Below are positions 50,221 to 59,869 of a stretch of DNA of 64,000 nucleotides, in pieces (positions within the stretch are counted from its first letter, which is position 1; each line of letters begins with the position of its first letter). The DNA is from Marinimicrobium locisalis (lineage in GTDB: Bacteria > Pseudomonadota > Gammaproteobacteria > Pseudomonadales > Cellvibrionaceae). A program made the translations under genes and the position numbers. The DNA lies in the NCBI RefSeq assembly GCF_039822625.1, contig NZ_JBDLLG010000005.1, positions 129,139 through 193,138 on the forward strand, given 5' to 3'. The notes below the pieces were generated by a model that saw nothing but the letters and a program-made list of their open reading frames with translations, had not been told where the DNA came from and made no database searches.

Positions 50221-51750
50221 TTAGGGATGTCCGTGCTTCAAAATGTACTCCTCCGGCTGTTCTTTCAACCAGTCACCAAACCCAGATAACAACCTGTCCA
50301 CATCTGGATTTGGCCTTGAGGCGGACTTAATAATGTCCGTGTAACTCTTACCTTTTTCATTTACCAAAAATTCCACGGTCGGACCTAAGGGGTCTCCATC
50401 ATACCTTTTCATATTCACATCATAGATAAAGTCTCTAAGCGGCTCCGGTGTAGCGTTTTTATACTTAACCCCCAACGCTCTTCTGGCCTCATTAGCCTCA
50501 ATAGCCAAAGCCTTCTTATCGCCAAGAGACATTCCGGGCTTAATCTTATCTGAGAACCTAGACAAAGATGCCACCTCCTCTTCATATGCTTTTCTTAAGG
50601 GGCTACTTTTGAAATCAGCCCCTACTCTATTCAAAATTGCCGCCTCCATCTCTGAGCGCGACAATGCCGTGCGCGCCCCTGACCTTGAACCATTTTGGTC
50701 CCTGCTGGCCTTCAACTCAATGATGTCCGGCTGATCGGTCTTTGTGCTCGTTTTCTGATCCACCGGCGCGTCCACGCTTTTGTTGAGCTTTTTGCGGCGC
50801 AGTAGGCGGGCCAGTTTGCGGAATAGGTGGCCCAGGTTGCGCAGCCTTGCGGCGTGGCGGAGCTTGGAGGTGGCTTGGACGACGTTGCCGGCGCCGCCAG
50901 TGAAGATGGCCAGCAGGGCACCGAGGATAAGTTCGAATACGCCGGCGCCGGCGAACTCGGCCCATTCGACGCTGTGCTGGGCGTCGGCCATATCCTCGGC
51001 GAACTGTTTGAGCATGTCCTGGGTTTTCTGGTCATCCGCGATGAAGGCGGCAATGTCGTAGGCCTCGGCGATCATTTGCATGAGCTCGCGCAGGCGCTCT
51101 TCACTCAGGTCATCGGGCTCGACGCCCAATAATCGGGCAAGGTCTTTTTTATGTTCATTTTGCAGGTTTTCGTTGACGCTGTCGTACCATTCGTCCCAGG
51201 TTAACTCGCCGCTTTGATAGCTCTGGTAGCCCGACTTAAGGAGGTTGCCAACCTGGTTAGCCGGCCCGAGGTAGTCGGAAACCTGGACGATTTTGTAGGC
51301 GGTATCGCCAACGAATTCGATTACGCCAACGGCGCCGCTCCACAGGCCTTTGCCGAAGGAGTGGATATGGGTATAGGCCCGGCGGGGGCCGCCCATCTGT
51401 TCCAGTTCGCGCTCGTACTCTTCGGCCTCGGCTCGCTGGTCGGCGATGATTTGATCGAGGACGGTCTGGATGGCCTTGCGGGTTTCCTGGAGCTCGTTGT
51501 CGGTGTCCTCTTCCGGCAGCAAACTGACCTGGACGTTGCCGGCGGGCAGACCCGCCAGACAGACCTGGCCTTCGTCGTTTAAGCGGCCGCGCCAGAGCAT
51601 GCCTTCGCTGTCCAGGGCCTGGTAGGTGCCATAGATGGGGGCGCCATTCTGGTAGCGGTATTCCAGCTCGAGCCAGTGGTTTTCTTCCAGGTCGGGTTTC
51701 TTCGGGCCCTTGCCGCCGCCGGCGGCGACGCCTTCTCCTATTTGGGTCAT
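50221..51750 (-). CDS. Polymorphic toxin with variable C-terminal domain
   Basis: 509 residues from the ATG at 51750 (AGGAG seven bases upstream); a longer frame to 51825 starts at a poor codon. N-terminus: MTQIGEGVAAGGGKGPKK, then a beta-sandwich-like domain (about 24-80: LELEYRYQNGAPIYGTYQ, RGRLNDEGQVCLAGLPAG) of the type found in front of secreted effectors, including T6SS ones. Middle: helical charged region, and a hydrophobic stretch GVFELILGALLAIFTGGAG (about 268-288) that could cross a membrane. From about residue 330 the sequence changes composition and becomes an unassigned domain (ARRALGVKYKNATPEPLR, GKSYTDIIKSASRP) that I regard as the toxic tip. No vgrG, hcp, PAAR or CDI gene is in the window, so the export route is open. 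The tip's activity cannot be named. Confidence 0.7.
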   Translation of the reverse strand: MTQIGEGVAAGGGKGPKKPDLEENHWLELEYRYQNGAPIYGTYQALDSEGMLWRGRLNDEGQVCLAGLPAGNVQVSLLPEEDTDNELQETRKAIQTVLDQIIADQRAEAEEYERELEQMGGPRRAYTHIHSFGKGLWSGAVGVIEFVGDTAYKIVQVSDYLGPANQVGNLLKSGYQSYQSGELTWDEWYDSVNENLQNEHKKDLARLLGVEPDDLSEERLRELMQMIAEAYDIAAFIADDQKTQDMLKQFAEDMADAQHSVEWAEFAGAGVFELILGALLAIFTGGAGNVVQATSKLRHAARLRNLGHLFRKLARLLRRKKLNKSVDAPVDQKTSTKTDQPDIIELKASRDQNGSRSGARTALSRSEMEAAILNRVGADFKSSPLRKAYEEEVASLSRFSDKIKPGMSLGDKKALAIEANEARRALGVKYKNATPEPLRDFIYDVNMKRYDGDPLGPTVEFLVNEKGKSYTDIIKSASRPNPDVDRLLSGFGDWLKEQPEEYILKHGHP

Positions 51751-51754
51751 TCGC

Positions 51755-51865
51755 TTACTCCTGTCCCTGATGTTCGGCCGCTCGGGTTCCGCCCAACTGA
51801 GAAGAGGGGCCATGAGGGAAAACAAACCATGGGGAGGTGGAACAGTGTCGTCTGGCAGGTCGCAT
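51755..51865 (-). CDS. Possible 36-residue leader ORF ahead of the toxin gene
   Basis: The ATG at 51865 is preceded six to seven bases upstream by AAGGAGTG, a strong ribosome site. The ORF starts MRPARRHCSTSPWF and ends with TAA that overlaps the toxin's ribosome site (GGAGTAA), four bases before the toxin ATG. This geometry would couple translation of the two. Composition gives no sign of selection, and it could be a chance ORF. Confidence 0.35.
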   Translation of the reverse strand: MRPARRHCSTSPWFVFPHGPSSQLGGTRAAEHQGQE

Positions 51866-51956
51866 GACGTTCACTCCTTGTGGTTCCGTGTCAATGGGGA
51901 AAAGGCGCATAGTGCCACAACCCTCGCGCCATAAGCGTGACAAGGTTAACGGATTC

Positions 51957-54311
51957 TCACTCCGAGCCCAAGACTCTGAACCATTTTTCCAGGTGATAAC
52001 CTTCCCCGTCCACGAGCCGAAGCTTGTGCCAGCCGGGCTCCAGAGAGACCGCCTGTTCGTGAAAGGCGCGAGTTTGGCCCAGAAAGCGTTCATTTAAATG
52101 CCAAAACAGGGGAGTGTCCGCCCGCCGGTGAACCGCTTGCAGGACGACCCGGCCTCGGCGTCCGTCCAGCTCGGTGGGAATATACACTTGACTGCCCTCG
52201 CGGGGGTAGATCAGCGCCATGGGTTGGTCGTCCGAATACTGGCTCAAGCGGGCGACACAGTCCGGGCGCCAGGGCGGTACGGGGCGGTAGTCGTTGTGCT
52301 GCCGTCGCCAAAAATACCCCTGAAGCGGCGGCAGAATAAACCAGTCACGGGTCTGCATGGCGCCCACCCGCTCGCAGCCGGCGTGGACTCGAAACTGCCC
52401 CGTGCTATCCAAGTGCAGCCGCTGAAAATGGGGGGAGACCGTTTGGAAGTGGCTGTTCTTGGGCGCGTCGATCTCCCGAGCGGGGCACTGACCGCCGGTC
52501 AAGTAGCCGTCCGCCTGACAGACCGAGACCGTTTTCAGGGCGCTCTCCGGTTTGGGGAACCAGCGCTGCCCACCCAGCTGTTCGAACACGTCAAATAGCA
52601 CCGGCGCGGCGCTGCGCTGCCCGCCCAGGGAAGCGGCCGGCTCGCCCCCGGCATTGCCGGCCCAGACGCCCACGGTGTAGCCACCGTTGCTGCCGATGGC
52701 CCAGGCATCGCGCAGGCCATAGCTGGTACCGGTTTTCCAGGCGATGGTCTGGCTGCCGCTGAAATCCCGCCACAAGCTGTCCACCCCGGGGCGGACGACG
52801 TTGATCAGCGCCTGTAGCGTCAGCCAGGCCGCGCCCTGCCCGAGGGGCTCCGGTGGCATCAATGCCGCGGGTTCACCGGCGAACCGCCGCGCCTGGGCGG
52901 GAAGAGCTTCGCGTTGACCGTCTCGCGCGGTGGCGGTCAGGCGGGCGTAGAGGTTGGTGAGCTCCCAAAGGGTGCCCTCGGCGCCGCCCAGGATCAAACT
53001 CAAACCATAATCCTCCGCCGGCCGGAATAGCGTGGACATGCCCAAGTCCTGCAATTGGTGCTGGAAACGCTCGATGCCGTACTCACGCAACATATGAACC
53101 GCCGGAACGTTTAAAGACCGGGCCAAGGCCCGGTGGGCGGGGACGGCGCCTCGGTACTGGCGGTCGTAATTTTCCGGGCGGTAGCCGCCGAAGTAGGCGG
53201 GCACATCGGGCACCAAGGTGGTGGGCAGGAGCTCTCCCTCCTCCAGCATGAACCCATAGAGGAAAGGCTTAAGGATGCTGCCGGTGGAACGGGGGCGCTG
53301 GGCGATATCCACGGCGGGGGCGTAGCGCACGGCGTTGCTGGAGGCCCGGTTGCCGACGTAGGCGCGCAAGGTCATGTCGCGGTGATTGATTACCACGATC
53401 GACATATTATGCACGCCCTCTCGGGCAAGCCGACGAGCGTGGCGCTCGGCAATGCGATTAACGCTTGCCTGTAGGCTAGCGTCGAGGGTGGCTTCAAACA
53501 CGGTCTGGCCCGGGTAGGCACCGGCGAGCGTTGCCAGCAGGTGAGGGGCCTGGTCGGGGAGCGGCCGGGGGCGTTCCGGCAAAGGTTCGCGAACGGCAAG
53601 CTTTAGGTCCATGGGGCCAATGGCGCCCTGTTCCGCCAGGCGTTGGAGCAAGGCATCGCGCCTGATTCGCAACGCCTGACGCTGACGACCGGGGTGAATC
53701 AAGCCGGGGCTGTTGGGCAGGACTGCGAGCGTGGCCGCCTCGGCCCAAGACAGTTGGCCCGGCTCTCGCCCGAAGTAGCGCCAGGCGGCCGCCCGCAGGC
53801 CGACAATATTGCCACCGAAGGGCGTATGGCTGGCATAGAGCGACAACAACTCTTCTTTGGTGTAGTGCCATTCCAGATGCAGCGCGCTCAGTGCCTCCAG
53901 TGCCTTGTTCCCCAGGGTGCGGGGCGGGTCCTCCCGCACCATGCGGGCTAGCTGCATGGTCAAGGTGCTGCCACCGCTGGTCACCTCCCCTGCCTTGAGG
54001 TTGCCCCAAGTGGCACGAAGAATGGCAATAGGGTCCACTCCCAGATGCCAGGGAAAGCGTTCATCCTCAAAGGCCAGTAGTGCCTGCCGGTATTTTTCCG
54101 GCACCCGTTCCACCGGGGCGAAGCGCCACTGCTGATCGCCCGCGATGCGGGCGCCCAGCAGTTGACCGTTCCGGGCCAGCAGCATTCGGGAAAAGTCCCG
54201 CTGCTGGAGCGCCTCGGGCAGGGGCCACCCTTGCAGCAGAGCCACCGCCGCGAGCAGACAGCCGCCTAACGCCCCCGCGGTCCACCCGAGCCTCCTACGC
54301 CGCATGCTCAT
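51957..54311 (-). CDS. pbpC: Penicillin-binding protein 1C
   Basis: 784 residues, near the E. coli length of 770. A single N-terminal membrane anchor (about 8-28) is followed by a GT51 transglycosylase domain with FEDERFPWHLGVDP, TSGGSTLTMQLAR and PFGGNIVG, then a transpeptidase domain with SxxK (STGSILKP), and KTGTSYGLRDAW, plus a C-terminal PbpC-type extension ending LEKWFRVLGSE. It polymerises and perhaps crosslinks peptidoglycan in the periplasm. It begins three bases after the alpha-2-macroglobulin gene, the standard partnership: PBP1C is thought to repair the wall after breaches while the macroglobulin traps intruding proteases. Confidence 0.95.
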   Translation of the reverse strand: MSMRRRRLGWTAGALGGCLLAAVALLQGWPLPEALQQRDFSRMLLARNGQLLGARIAGDQQWRFAPVERVPEKYRQALLAFEDERFPWHLGVDPIAILRATWGNLKAGEVTSGGSTLTMQLARMVREDPPRTLGNKALEALSALHLEWHYTKEELLSLYASHTPFGGNIVGLRAAAWRYFGREPGQLSWAEAATLAVLPNSPGLIHPGRQRQALRIRRDALLQRLAEQGAIGPMDLKLAVREPLPERPRPLPDQAPHLLATLAGAYPGQTVFEATLDASLQASVNRIAERHARRLAREGVHNMSIVVINHRDMTLRAYVGNRASSNAVRYAPAVDIAQRPRSTGSILKPFLYGFMLEEGELLPTTLVPDVPAYFGGYRPENYDRQYRGAVPAHRALARSLNVPAVHMLREYGIERFQHQLQDLGMSTLFRPAEDYGLSLILGGAEGTLWELTNLYARLTATARDGQREALPAQARRFAGEPAALMPPEPLGQGAAWLTLQALINVVRPGVDSLWRDFSGSQTIAWKTGTSYGLRDAWAIGSNGGYTVGVWAGNAGGEPAASLGGQRSAAPVLFDVFEQLGGQRWFPKPESALKTVSVCQADGYLTGGQCPAREIDAPKNSHFQTVSPHFQRLHLDSTGQFRVHAGCERVGAMQTRDWFILPPLQGYFWRRQHNDYRPVPPWRPDCVARLSQYSDDQPMALIYPREGSQVYIPTELDGRRGRVVLQAVHRRADTPLFWHLNERFLGQTRAFHEQAVSLEPGWHKLRLVDGEGYHLEKWFRVLGSE

Positions 54312-54314
54312 AGG

Positions 54315-57300
54315 TTAGTCAGTGTTTACCACGCGAACCCACTGCCCTTCGGTGTTGGCGTGAATGCGCTCGTTGTACATGGCCTCCGCTCGCCAGCCCG
54401 GCAGGTAGAACTCCCCCTCGTAGGAGGCATTGAGCACAACTTGCAGAGTCACCTGCTCCTGACGGCGGTCGTTGTAACGCCAGCGCCAGCGATAATCCCG
54501 CCAGAGGCTGAAATAACCCAGCACCCGGTCATCCCGAATGTCCAGGTAGTCGAACCCTTCGGGACTATCGCCGCCTTCGAGCCGCTCGTTGCGGATTTGC
54601 CAACCACTGGGCATAACCAGGCTCAAGGCAATGTCTTCGATACGCGAGCGGCCGAGCGCTTCGAAGTCACCCGTGACGGTAACTTCCGCCAGGAAGTCGG
54701 TGCCCTGGGGCAGTTCGCCGATATCCAGCGCTTCGCCCCCCGGCGTACTGAAGCGAACATCCAGAGCCAGCCCTTCGCGAGTCGCCCGTTCATTGGCCGC
54801 CGCCGGGGTGCCCCGGTTTGTGACCATGACCCGAAGTGGTTGCTCACTGTCATTGCGAATCGCCACAGAGGGAGAAGTCAGCGCCTGGCGGTACCAGTGC
54901 TGCTGACTTTGCAGGGCCTGCCAGTCCGCGCCGGCCTTCAGGGAAAAGTTCATTGGTTGGTCGGCGGACTGCTCGCCGGCAAACTCCGCCAACGCCAGCA
55001 GTGACCAGGCCACGGACTGGGTGCTGTACCAGCGGTCCTCGGACAATTGCTGGGCAATCATTTCGGCCTGCTCCCAGGCTCCGGAACGATTGTCGGCCCG
55101 CACCTGCAGTTGCAACCAAATGGCCCGGTCCCGCAGGGCGGAGCCATAGGTATAGCCAGGGTTTTCGTAGTCCGGCAGACCTTGGGCACCGGTCAACAGC
55201 TCCTGGCCCGCATCCGGTAGCCCAAGCTGATAGTAAGCACTTGCCAACAAGCGTCGCGAGGTGGCGTTGCCGACATCCGTATTCTGGCGCAGCTGCTCGC
55301 GCAGCCGATTCATGGCGGCGGTTTCCGCCTGTTCGGCCAGCGCCAGGACGTAAAGCCGATACGCCTGCACCTGAACAAAGCCGTTCTGGTAACGGAAGCG
55401 CCGGGCGTCGCTCTGGGCCTGAGACAGCCAGCGGTTGTAACGCTCCGTTGGGACGCCGTAACCCAGCCGCCGGGCTTCGGTCAGAAAGTGGCCGGCATAA
55501 AGAGAGGCCCAGTCGTTGGCATAGCTTGCCCCCGGCCAGTAGCTGAAATTGCCATCGGCCAGTTGGAACCGGCCCAGCTTTTCAATCGCCGCCCGAATAT
55601 TGTCTTCCCGCTCCCGGGCCTGGGCGTCGGAGAGCTCCACCAGCTTGTGCAGATACAGCTGAGGGAAGGCCGTGGAGGTGGTCTGCTCCAGGCAGCCGTG
55701 GGGGTAATTGAGCAGGTATCCCAGTCGCCGCTCCAGGTTCAGCGGCGGCAGGCGGCTGACTTCAACGCTGGCGCTGTTGGTTCCCGCCATGCCATGAGCG
55801 CTTAATAAAGACGTCCACTCCTCCCCCGGGGGTACCATGGCCTGCTCGGCCCGCACCGAGGGCGGGTTGGGCGCGCGGGATTCGATATGAATGGTCTGCG
55901 TCGCCACTTCCCCGCCGCTTCGGGCGGTGACCGTCACCTGCCCTTTGCCGATTTGGTCATTCACCTTCAAGGTCAACTCGACGATGCCATCGGTTTTATC
56001 GGACAGATTCAACTGACCCTCACCTTCGGGCAGGGTAAACAGGTCACTGGCTTGCGCCTTGACGCTGACCTCCTCGATACCCTCACCGTTGGCGAACACC
56101 TGCACCGGCAGGGAAATGGTTTCCCCCGGGCCCACGACTCGGGGCAGTGTGGCCAGCAGGCTCAAGGGTTGGGTGACGGTCACACTCTGCTCGGCTTTGC
56201 CGTAGGCTTGGTTTTTACCGGCCACCAGCATGACCCGAACCTCGCCCAGGTAGGGCGGCAGCTCCACGGAATGGTCGCGGCTTGCGCCTGCCTCTAGGGT
56301 AAAGGGGCCGAAGAACTGCACCACCGGTGGGAAGCGCCGCTCTTTTGGGTTGCCATCGTCTTCGTCGTCGGCATCACTACCGCCAATGGCGAGTACCCGC
56401 TGGAGCGACGCGCCGTAAGCGCCGACCACCTGATCGAACAAGTCCCAGGTGTAAACGCCCAGCGCCTCTCGCTGATAGAAATGTTCATGCGGGTCCGGCG
56501 TGCGGTAACCGGTAACGCCAAGCAGCCCTTCATCCACCACGGCCAGTGTGTAGGTCATGGGCCGCTGATTCGACTCGGTCACGGTAATATCGAAACTCGA
56601 TTCCGGGCGCACCTGCTCCGGCACGTTGAGTTCAGGCTCAAGGCGGGTGGCCGGGTCTTCCACCATAATGGGCACCAAACCGTAAAGTCGCATGGGCGCA
56701 TCACTGGCGCGCTCCTGGTGGGGCAGCAGCACACTGATGTGGGCATAAACGTTGGGCGCCATGGCCGCCGTCACGGGAATGGTCACGTCGGTTTGCCCCG
56801 GCTCGAGATCCAGCCAGCGGCGCTCGAGCACTTCACGGCCGTTTTCCAAGCTGAATAGCACGCGCCCCTGTTCAATGGCGGGCAAACGAACAGTGGCGGT
56901 GTCCCCCACCTCGTACTCATCCCGGTCGGTGGATAGCATCAACTGGGTGGCGGTCGATGGGTTCACAGCATTTTGTCGATTCCAACCCAAATAGATCAGC
57001 TCGCCGGCACAGTGACTACCGGAGGTATCACACACTCGCAGCAAATAACGGCCCCAGTCGTAGGTGTCTTTGGCAAGAGTCCAGTTCGCGCGCCCTTGCT
57101 GGTTGGTGGTGAGCGTTTCGCGTTCGATGGGTGCGCGGTTTTCACTGGCGACGTAACTGGCAAGATCATCGTTGCCGCGGTCCCACCACCAACGCCAGTC
57201 CACTTTGTAGAGCGTCAGTTCCAGTTCGCGCTCCGCGATCGGTTCACCGTCGCTACTCAGACTTTGAAAGGTCACCGGATGGCTCTGATTGCGCGCAATA

Positions 57301-59645
57301 GCCCCGTTATAGCCATCCCCCTCGGGCACTTGCAGCCCGACCCATTGCTCGAAGGGCAAGTAATCAAACCCGCGCAGCGCCGTGCTGAAAGCACCGCCGG
57401 GCTCGAACACCCGGTTGATAAAGGTGGCCCGCAGTTGCCCCGGCGGCGGGGTGGCCACCGGCAGGCGCACCTGGAAGTCGACCTCGCCCTCCTCGTTCAG
57501 GTGGCCTTCGAACACCGACTGAGAGGCGCTTTGAAACTCCCGTGCCGGGTCGTCAAAGGTGAACTGACTGTAACCGTCAAATGTGGTGGTTTTGGGGCTC
57601 AGGCGCACTTGGCTGTCGACCTTTAAGCCCTTCGCGCTCGCGCCATGCAGCCAACGGGCCGAGAGTGTGGCTTGCGCCGGCATGGCATCCAGGCGCAACG
57701 GCGTTCGCTCAAACCGCAAATCCATTTTTAGGCGGTTGGGCATGATGGCTTCGACGGGCAGGACTTTGTCGAACACCCGGTTTCCCAGGTGCACCACGGC
57801 GCGCCAGTTGCCGGTGGGGGCGGCTTCGTCGGTGCTCAGAGTGTAGGTGTAAAAACCGTCCACCGGCTCGCGCGCCACTTCACTGGTGACCTTGTTGCCG
57901 CGCGGGTCAAACAGGTCCAGCGTTACCGGGTGGTTGGCGGGCCAGAGGTTGTCCGGGTCTTCCAGAATAAACGTCAGGTGAATATCATCGCCCGGCCGCC
58001 AGACATCGCGCTCGCCATAGATAAACCCCTTCAGCCCATCGCGCACGGATTCCCCGCCCACATCAAACTGGTTCGTGGGCAATGCTTCATTGCGGGCAAG
58101 GCGCAGATAGCCGGTTTTTCCTTCCCGTTCGGCCACCAGGTAATAAGGCTGACCATCGACGGTTAGCGAAGCCATGCCGTACTCGTCGGTCGTGCCTTCG
58201 CCGATGGGCTGTTGCTGAAAGTTGTAAACGCGAATATGAGTACCGGCGAGCGGGTTCGCCTCAAGCAGCCCGGTGGCAATCACGTCCAACCGGTCGCTTC
58301 CACCCTGCTTGGCGAGCAAGCCGATTTCCGAGACCTGAAAGGCCCGGCGGGCTTCCACTTGGTTGCTATAGCGGTAATAGCTTTGGTGGCAAGGATTGTT
58401 GCGCTCGCTGTACACCCAGTACCCCTGGGACTGGTAATAGCGCTGATACCAGGCGGGCTTCTGATCGTCCCCGTAGGACCAGTCGCCCTCGTGGCTTTGG
58501 GGCGCGTCTTCCTCGGGCTGCGCCGGTCGGGGCTGGTCGCAGGGGTACAGCGAGTTGCTTCGGTCCACACTCAGCTCAAGCTGAACCATGCCCTCGGGGT
58601 GGTCGGCCATCAGCTCGGTCAGGTCCAGGTTGTAGCGCTCCCAGCCTTCGCTGGCCGGCTCGGGCAAGCGGTAGGTCTTGCGCCACAGGTAGCGACCGGT
58701 GGCGTTGTCCATGGTCGCTTCGGTCAGGCTGTGGTGCTGAAGAAACTGGCCCATATTGCCTTCAAATATTTTAAAGGCCGTTACCTGTACCGAGTCCACG
58801 TTTGCCGCTTCAAACGGCACGGACAGTTGAGCCGCGGGGGGCAGGATGCTACTGCTTCCGGTAAAGCGCACGCCGGGGGTTTCCAGCTTTAACACCAGGC
58901 TGTGCTGGTAGTCGTCCGCCAGGGTCTGGTCATCGGCACTGCGGATGACCTCTAGCACCCGCAGGGTCACTTCCCCTTCGGGCACTTCGCTCGGGTAAAC
59001 GCGCAACCGGCTGCCATCCACCTGTACCCGCGCATCCTCGCCGTTGAGCTGCACCAAACCCTTTAGATTCTGTTGGCGGCTCAGGGCTTTGGAGAAACTC
59101 ACGGAGACGTAAACTTCCGGTCGGCGCTCCACCCGCGCCCCCGTAACGGCAAACTGATCAATCGCGGGTACCGTCAAGGTGCGCTGGCCTTTCTGGGGCG
59201 AGCCCACCGCTTCACCATCCCAACGCAACACCAACGCTTGGGGCTCGTCGGTTTGGCCAATGGCGGGCACCTCAAAGCGATAGGAGACCGGGGCTTTGAC
59301 CGGCTCCCACGCGACGGGCAAAGGCTCTCCCGCAAGCTCGGCTTCCAACAGCGCTTCCACGGCCGAGAGCTCAGCGCCGTCGGGCAGCGTCAGCTCCCCG
59401 GATAGCGAAAATTCTCCCCCGTCCTCGGTGGGCGACAATTCGGCCACCGACAATTCAAAACTGGTGGCCGGCGGGCTTATTGCCGTGGAGGCGTTGGAGG
59501 CTTCGGTGCCAGCGCTTTGGGGAGCCTGGCTCGCGCTGTCGGGTGAATGAGCGGCGTCTTCCCCCGGGCTACAGCTGATGAGGAAGATAATCAGGCACAA
59601 AAAAAGACTGCGTGAAAGGCTCGCCGGTGAGGTCATCCTATCCAT
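54315..59645 (-). CDS. yfhM: Bacterial alpha-2-macroglobulin lipoprotein (YfhM-like)
   Basis: 1776 residues; AGGGA lies upstream of the ATG at 59645. Lipobox LISC near residue 25 predicts a periplasmic lipoprotein. A long series of macroglobulin domains fills most of the chain, with a bait region in the middle and the thioester motif GCLEQ at Cys1318 (HGCLEQTTSTAFPQLYLH), followed by an (alpha/alpha)-toroid thioester domain and a receptor-binding-like C-terminus. The thioester is intact, so it should covalently trap attacking proteases. It is longer than E. coli YfhM (1653) mostly through an extended N-terminus rich in acidic linker. It is in an operon with pbpC. Confidence 0.94.
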   Translation of the reverse strand: MDRMTSPASLSRSLFLCLIIFLISCSPGEDAAHSPDSASQAPQSAGTEASNASTAISPPATSFELSVAELSPTEDGGEFSLSGELTLPDGAELSAVEALLEAELAGEPLPVAWEPVKAPVSYRFEVPAIGQTDEPQALVLRWDGEAVGSPQKGQRTLTVPAIDQFAVTGARVERRPEVYVSVSFSKALSRQQNLKGLVQLNGEDARVQVDGSRLRVYPSEVPEGEVTLRVLEVIRSADDQTLADDYQHSLVLKLETPGVRFTGSSSILPPAAQLSVPFEAANVDSVQVTAFKIFEGNMGQFLQHHSLTEATMDNATGRYLWRKTYRLPEPASEGWERYNLDLTELMADHPEGMVQLELSVDRSNSLYPCDQPRPAQPEEDAPQSHEGDWSYGDDQKPAWYQRYYQSQGYWVYSERNNPCHQSYYRYSNQVEARRAFQVSEIGLLAKQGGSDRLDVIATGLLEANPLAGTHIRVYNFQQQPIGEGTTDEYGMASLTVDGQPYYLVAEREGKTGYLRLARNEALPTNQFDVGGESVRDGLKGFIYGERDVWRPGDDIHLTFILEDPDNLWPANHPVTLDLFDPRGNKVTSEVAREPVDGFYTYTLSTDEAAPTGNWRAVVHLGNRVFDKVLPVEAIMPNRLKMDLRFERTPLRLDAMPAQATLSARWLHGASAKGLKVDSQVRLSPKTTTFDGYSQFTFDDPAREFQSASQSVFEGHLNEEGEVDFQVRLPVATPPPGQLRATFINRVFEPGGAFSTALRGFDYLPFEQWVGLQVPEGDGYNGAIARNQSHPVTFQSLSSDGEPIAERELELTLYKVDWRWWWDRGNDDLASYVASENRAPIERETLTTNQQGRANWTLAKDTYDWGRYLLRVCDTSGSHCAGELIYLGWNRQNAVNPSTATQLMLSTDRDEYEVGDTATVRLPAIEQGRVLFSLENGREVLERRWLDLEPGQTDVTIPVTAAMAPNVYAHISVLLPHQERASDAPMRLYGLVPIMVEDPATRLEPELNVPEQVRPESSFDITVTESNQRPMTYTLAVVDEGLLGVTGYRTPDPHEHFYQREALGVYTWDLFDQVVGAYGASLQRVLAIGGSDADDEDDGNPKERRFPPVVQFFGPFTLEAGASRDHSVELPPYLGEVRVMLVAGKNQAYGKAEQSVTVTQPLSLLATLPRVVGPGETISLPVQVFANGEGIEEVSVKAQASDLFTLPEGEGQLNLSDKTDGIVELTLKVNDQIGKGQVTVTARSGGEVATQTIHIESRAPNPPSVRAEQAMVPPGEEWTSLLSAHGMAGTNSASVEVSRLPPLNLERRLGYLLNYPHGCLEQTTSTAFPQLYLHKLVELSDAQAREREDNIRAAIEKLGRFQLADGNFSYWPGASYANDWASLYAGHFLTEARRLGYGVPTERYNRWLSQAQSDARRFRYQNGFVQVQAYRLYVLALAEQAETAAMNRLREQLRQNTDVGNATSRRLLASAYYQLGLPDAGQELLTGAQGLPDYENPGYTYGSALRDRAIWLQLQVRADNRSGAWEQAEMIAQQLSEDRWYSTQSVAWSLLALAEFAGEQSADQPMNFSLKAGADWQALQSQQHWYRQALTSPSVAIRNDSEQPLRVMVTNRGTPAAANERATREGLALDVRFSTPGGEALDIGELPQGTDFLAEVTVTGDFEALGRSRIEDIALSLVMPSGWQIRNERLEGGDSPEGFDYLDIRDDRVLGYFSLWRDYRWRWRYNDRRQEQVTLQVVLNASYEGEFYLPGWRAEAMYNERIHANTEGQWVRVVNTD

Positions 59646-59823
59646 TACGTTTCCCTGCTTTTCCTATTAACGATGAACATGACTGGTTGGCCGCTCAGTG
59701 TAGACGATTTGGACGCTCAGGTCCCCCAGAAAGCGGCTCCAAGCGACGGACGGACGCTTCGATTCGACCATTCAAAAGCCAAGTCGTAACAAGTGTAACA
59801 ATCGTTTACAGGTGCCAAACTGC

Positions 59824-59837
59824 AAATGATAATGCTT
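59824..59837 (+). promoter_or_regulatory. Fur-box-like site upstream of the TonB-dependent receptor operon
   Basis: AAATGATAATGCTT matches the AATGATAAT core of the Fur consensus. It lies 33 to 46 bases before the receptor ATG. Together with the site at 11664-11681 it suggests shared iron control of receptor and TonB. The 224-base gap 59646-59869 has no other feature I can support. Confidence 0.6.
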
Positions 59838-59869
59838 CTTTTTTAGATCGACTGAAAAGGACGTGACTC

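Noticed and set aside
50221..51750. Type VI secretion cluster
   Set aside because: Only an orphan effector is present; no vgrG, hcp, PAAR or sheath genes lie in the window.
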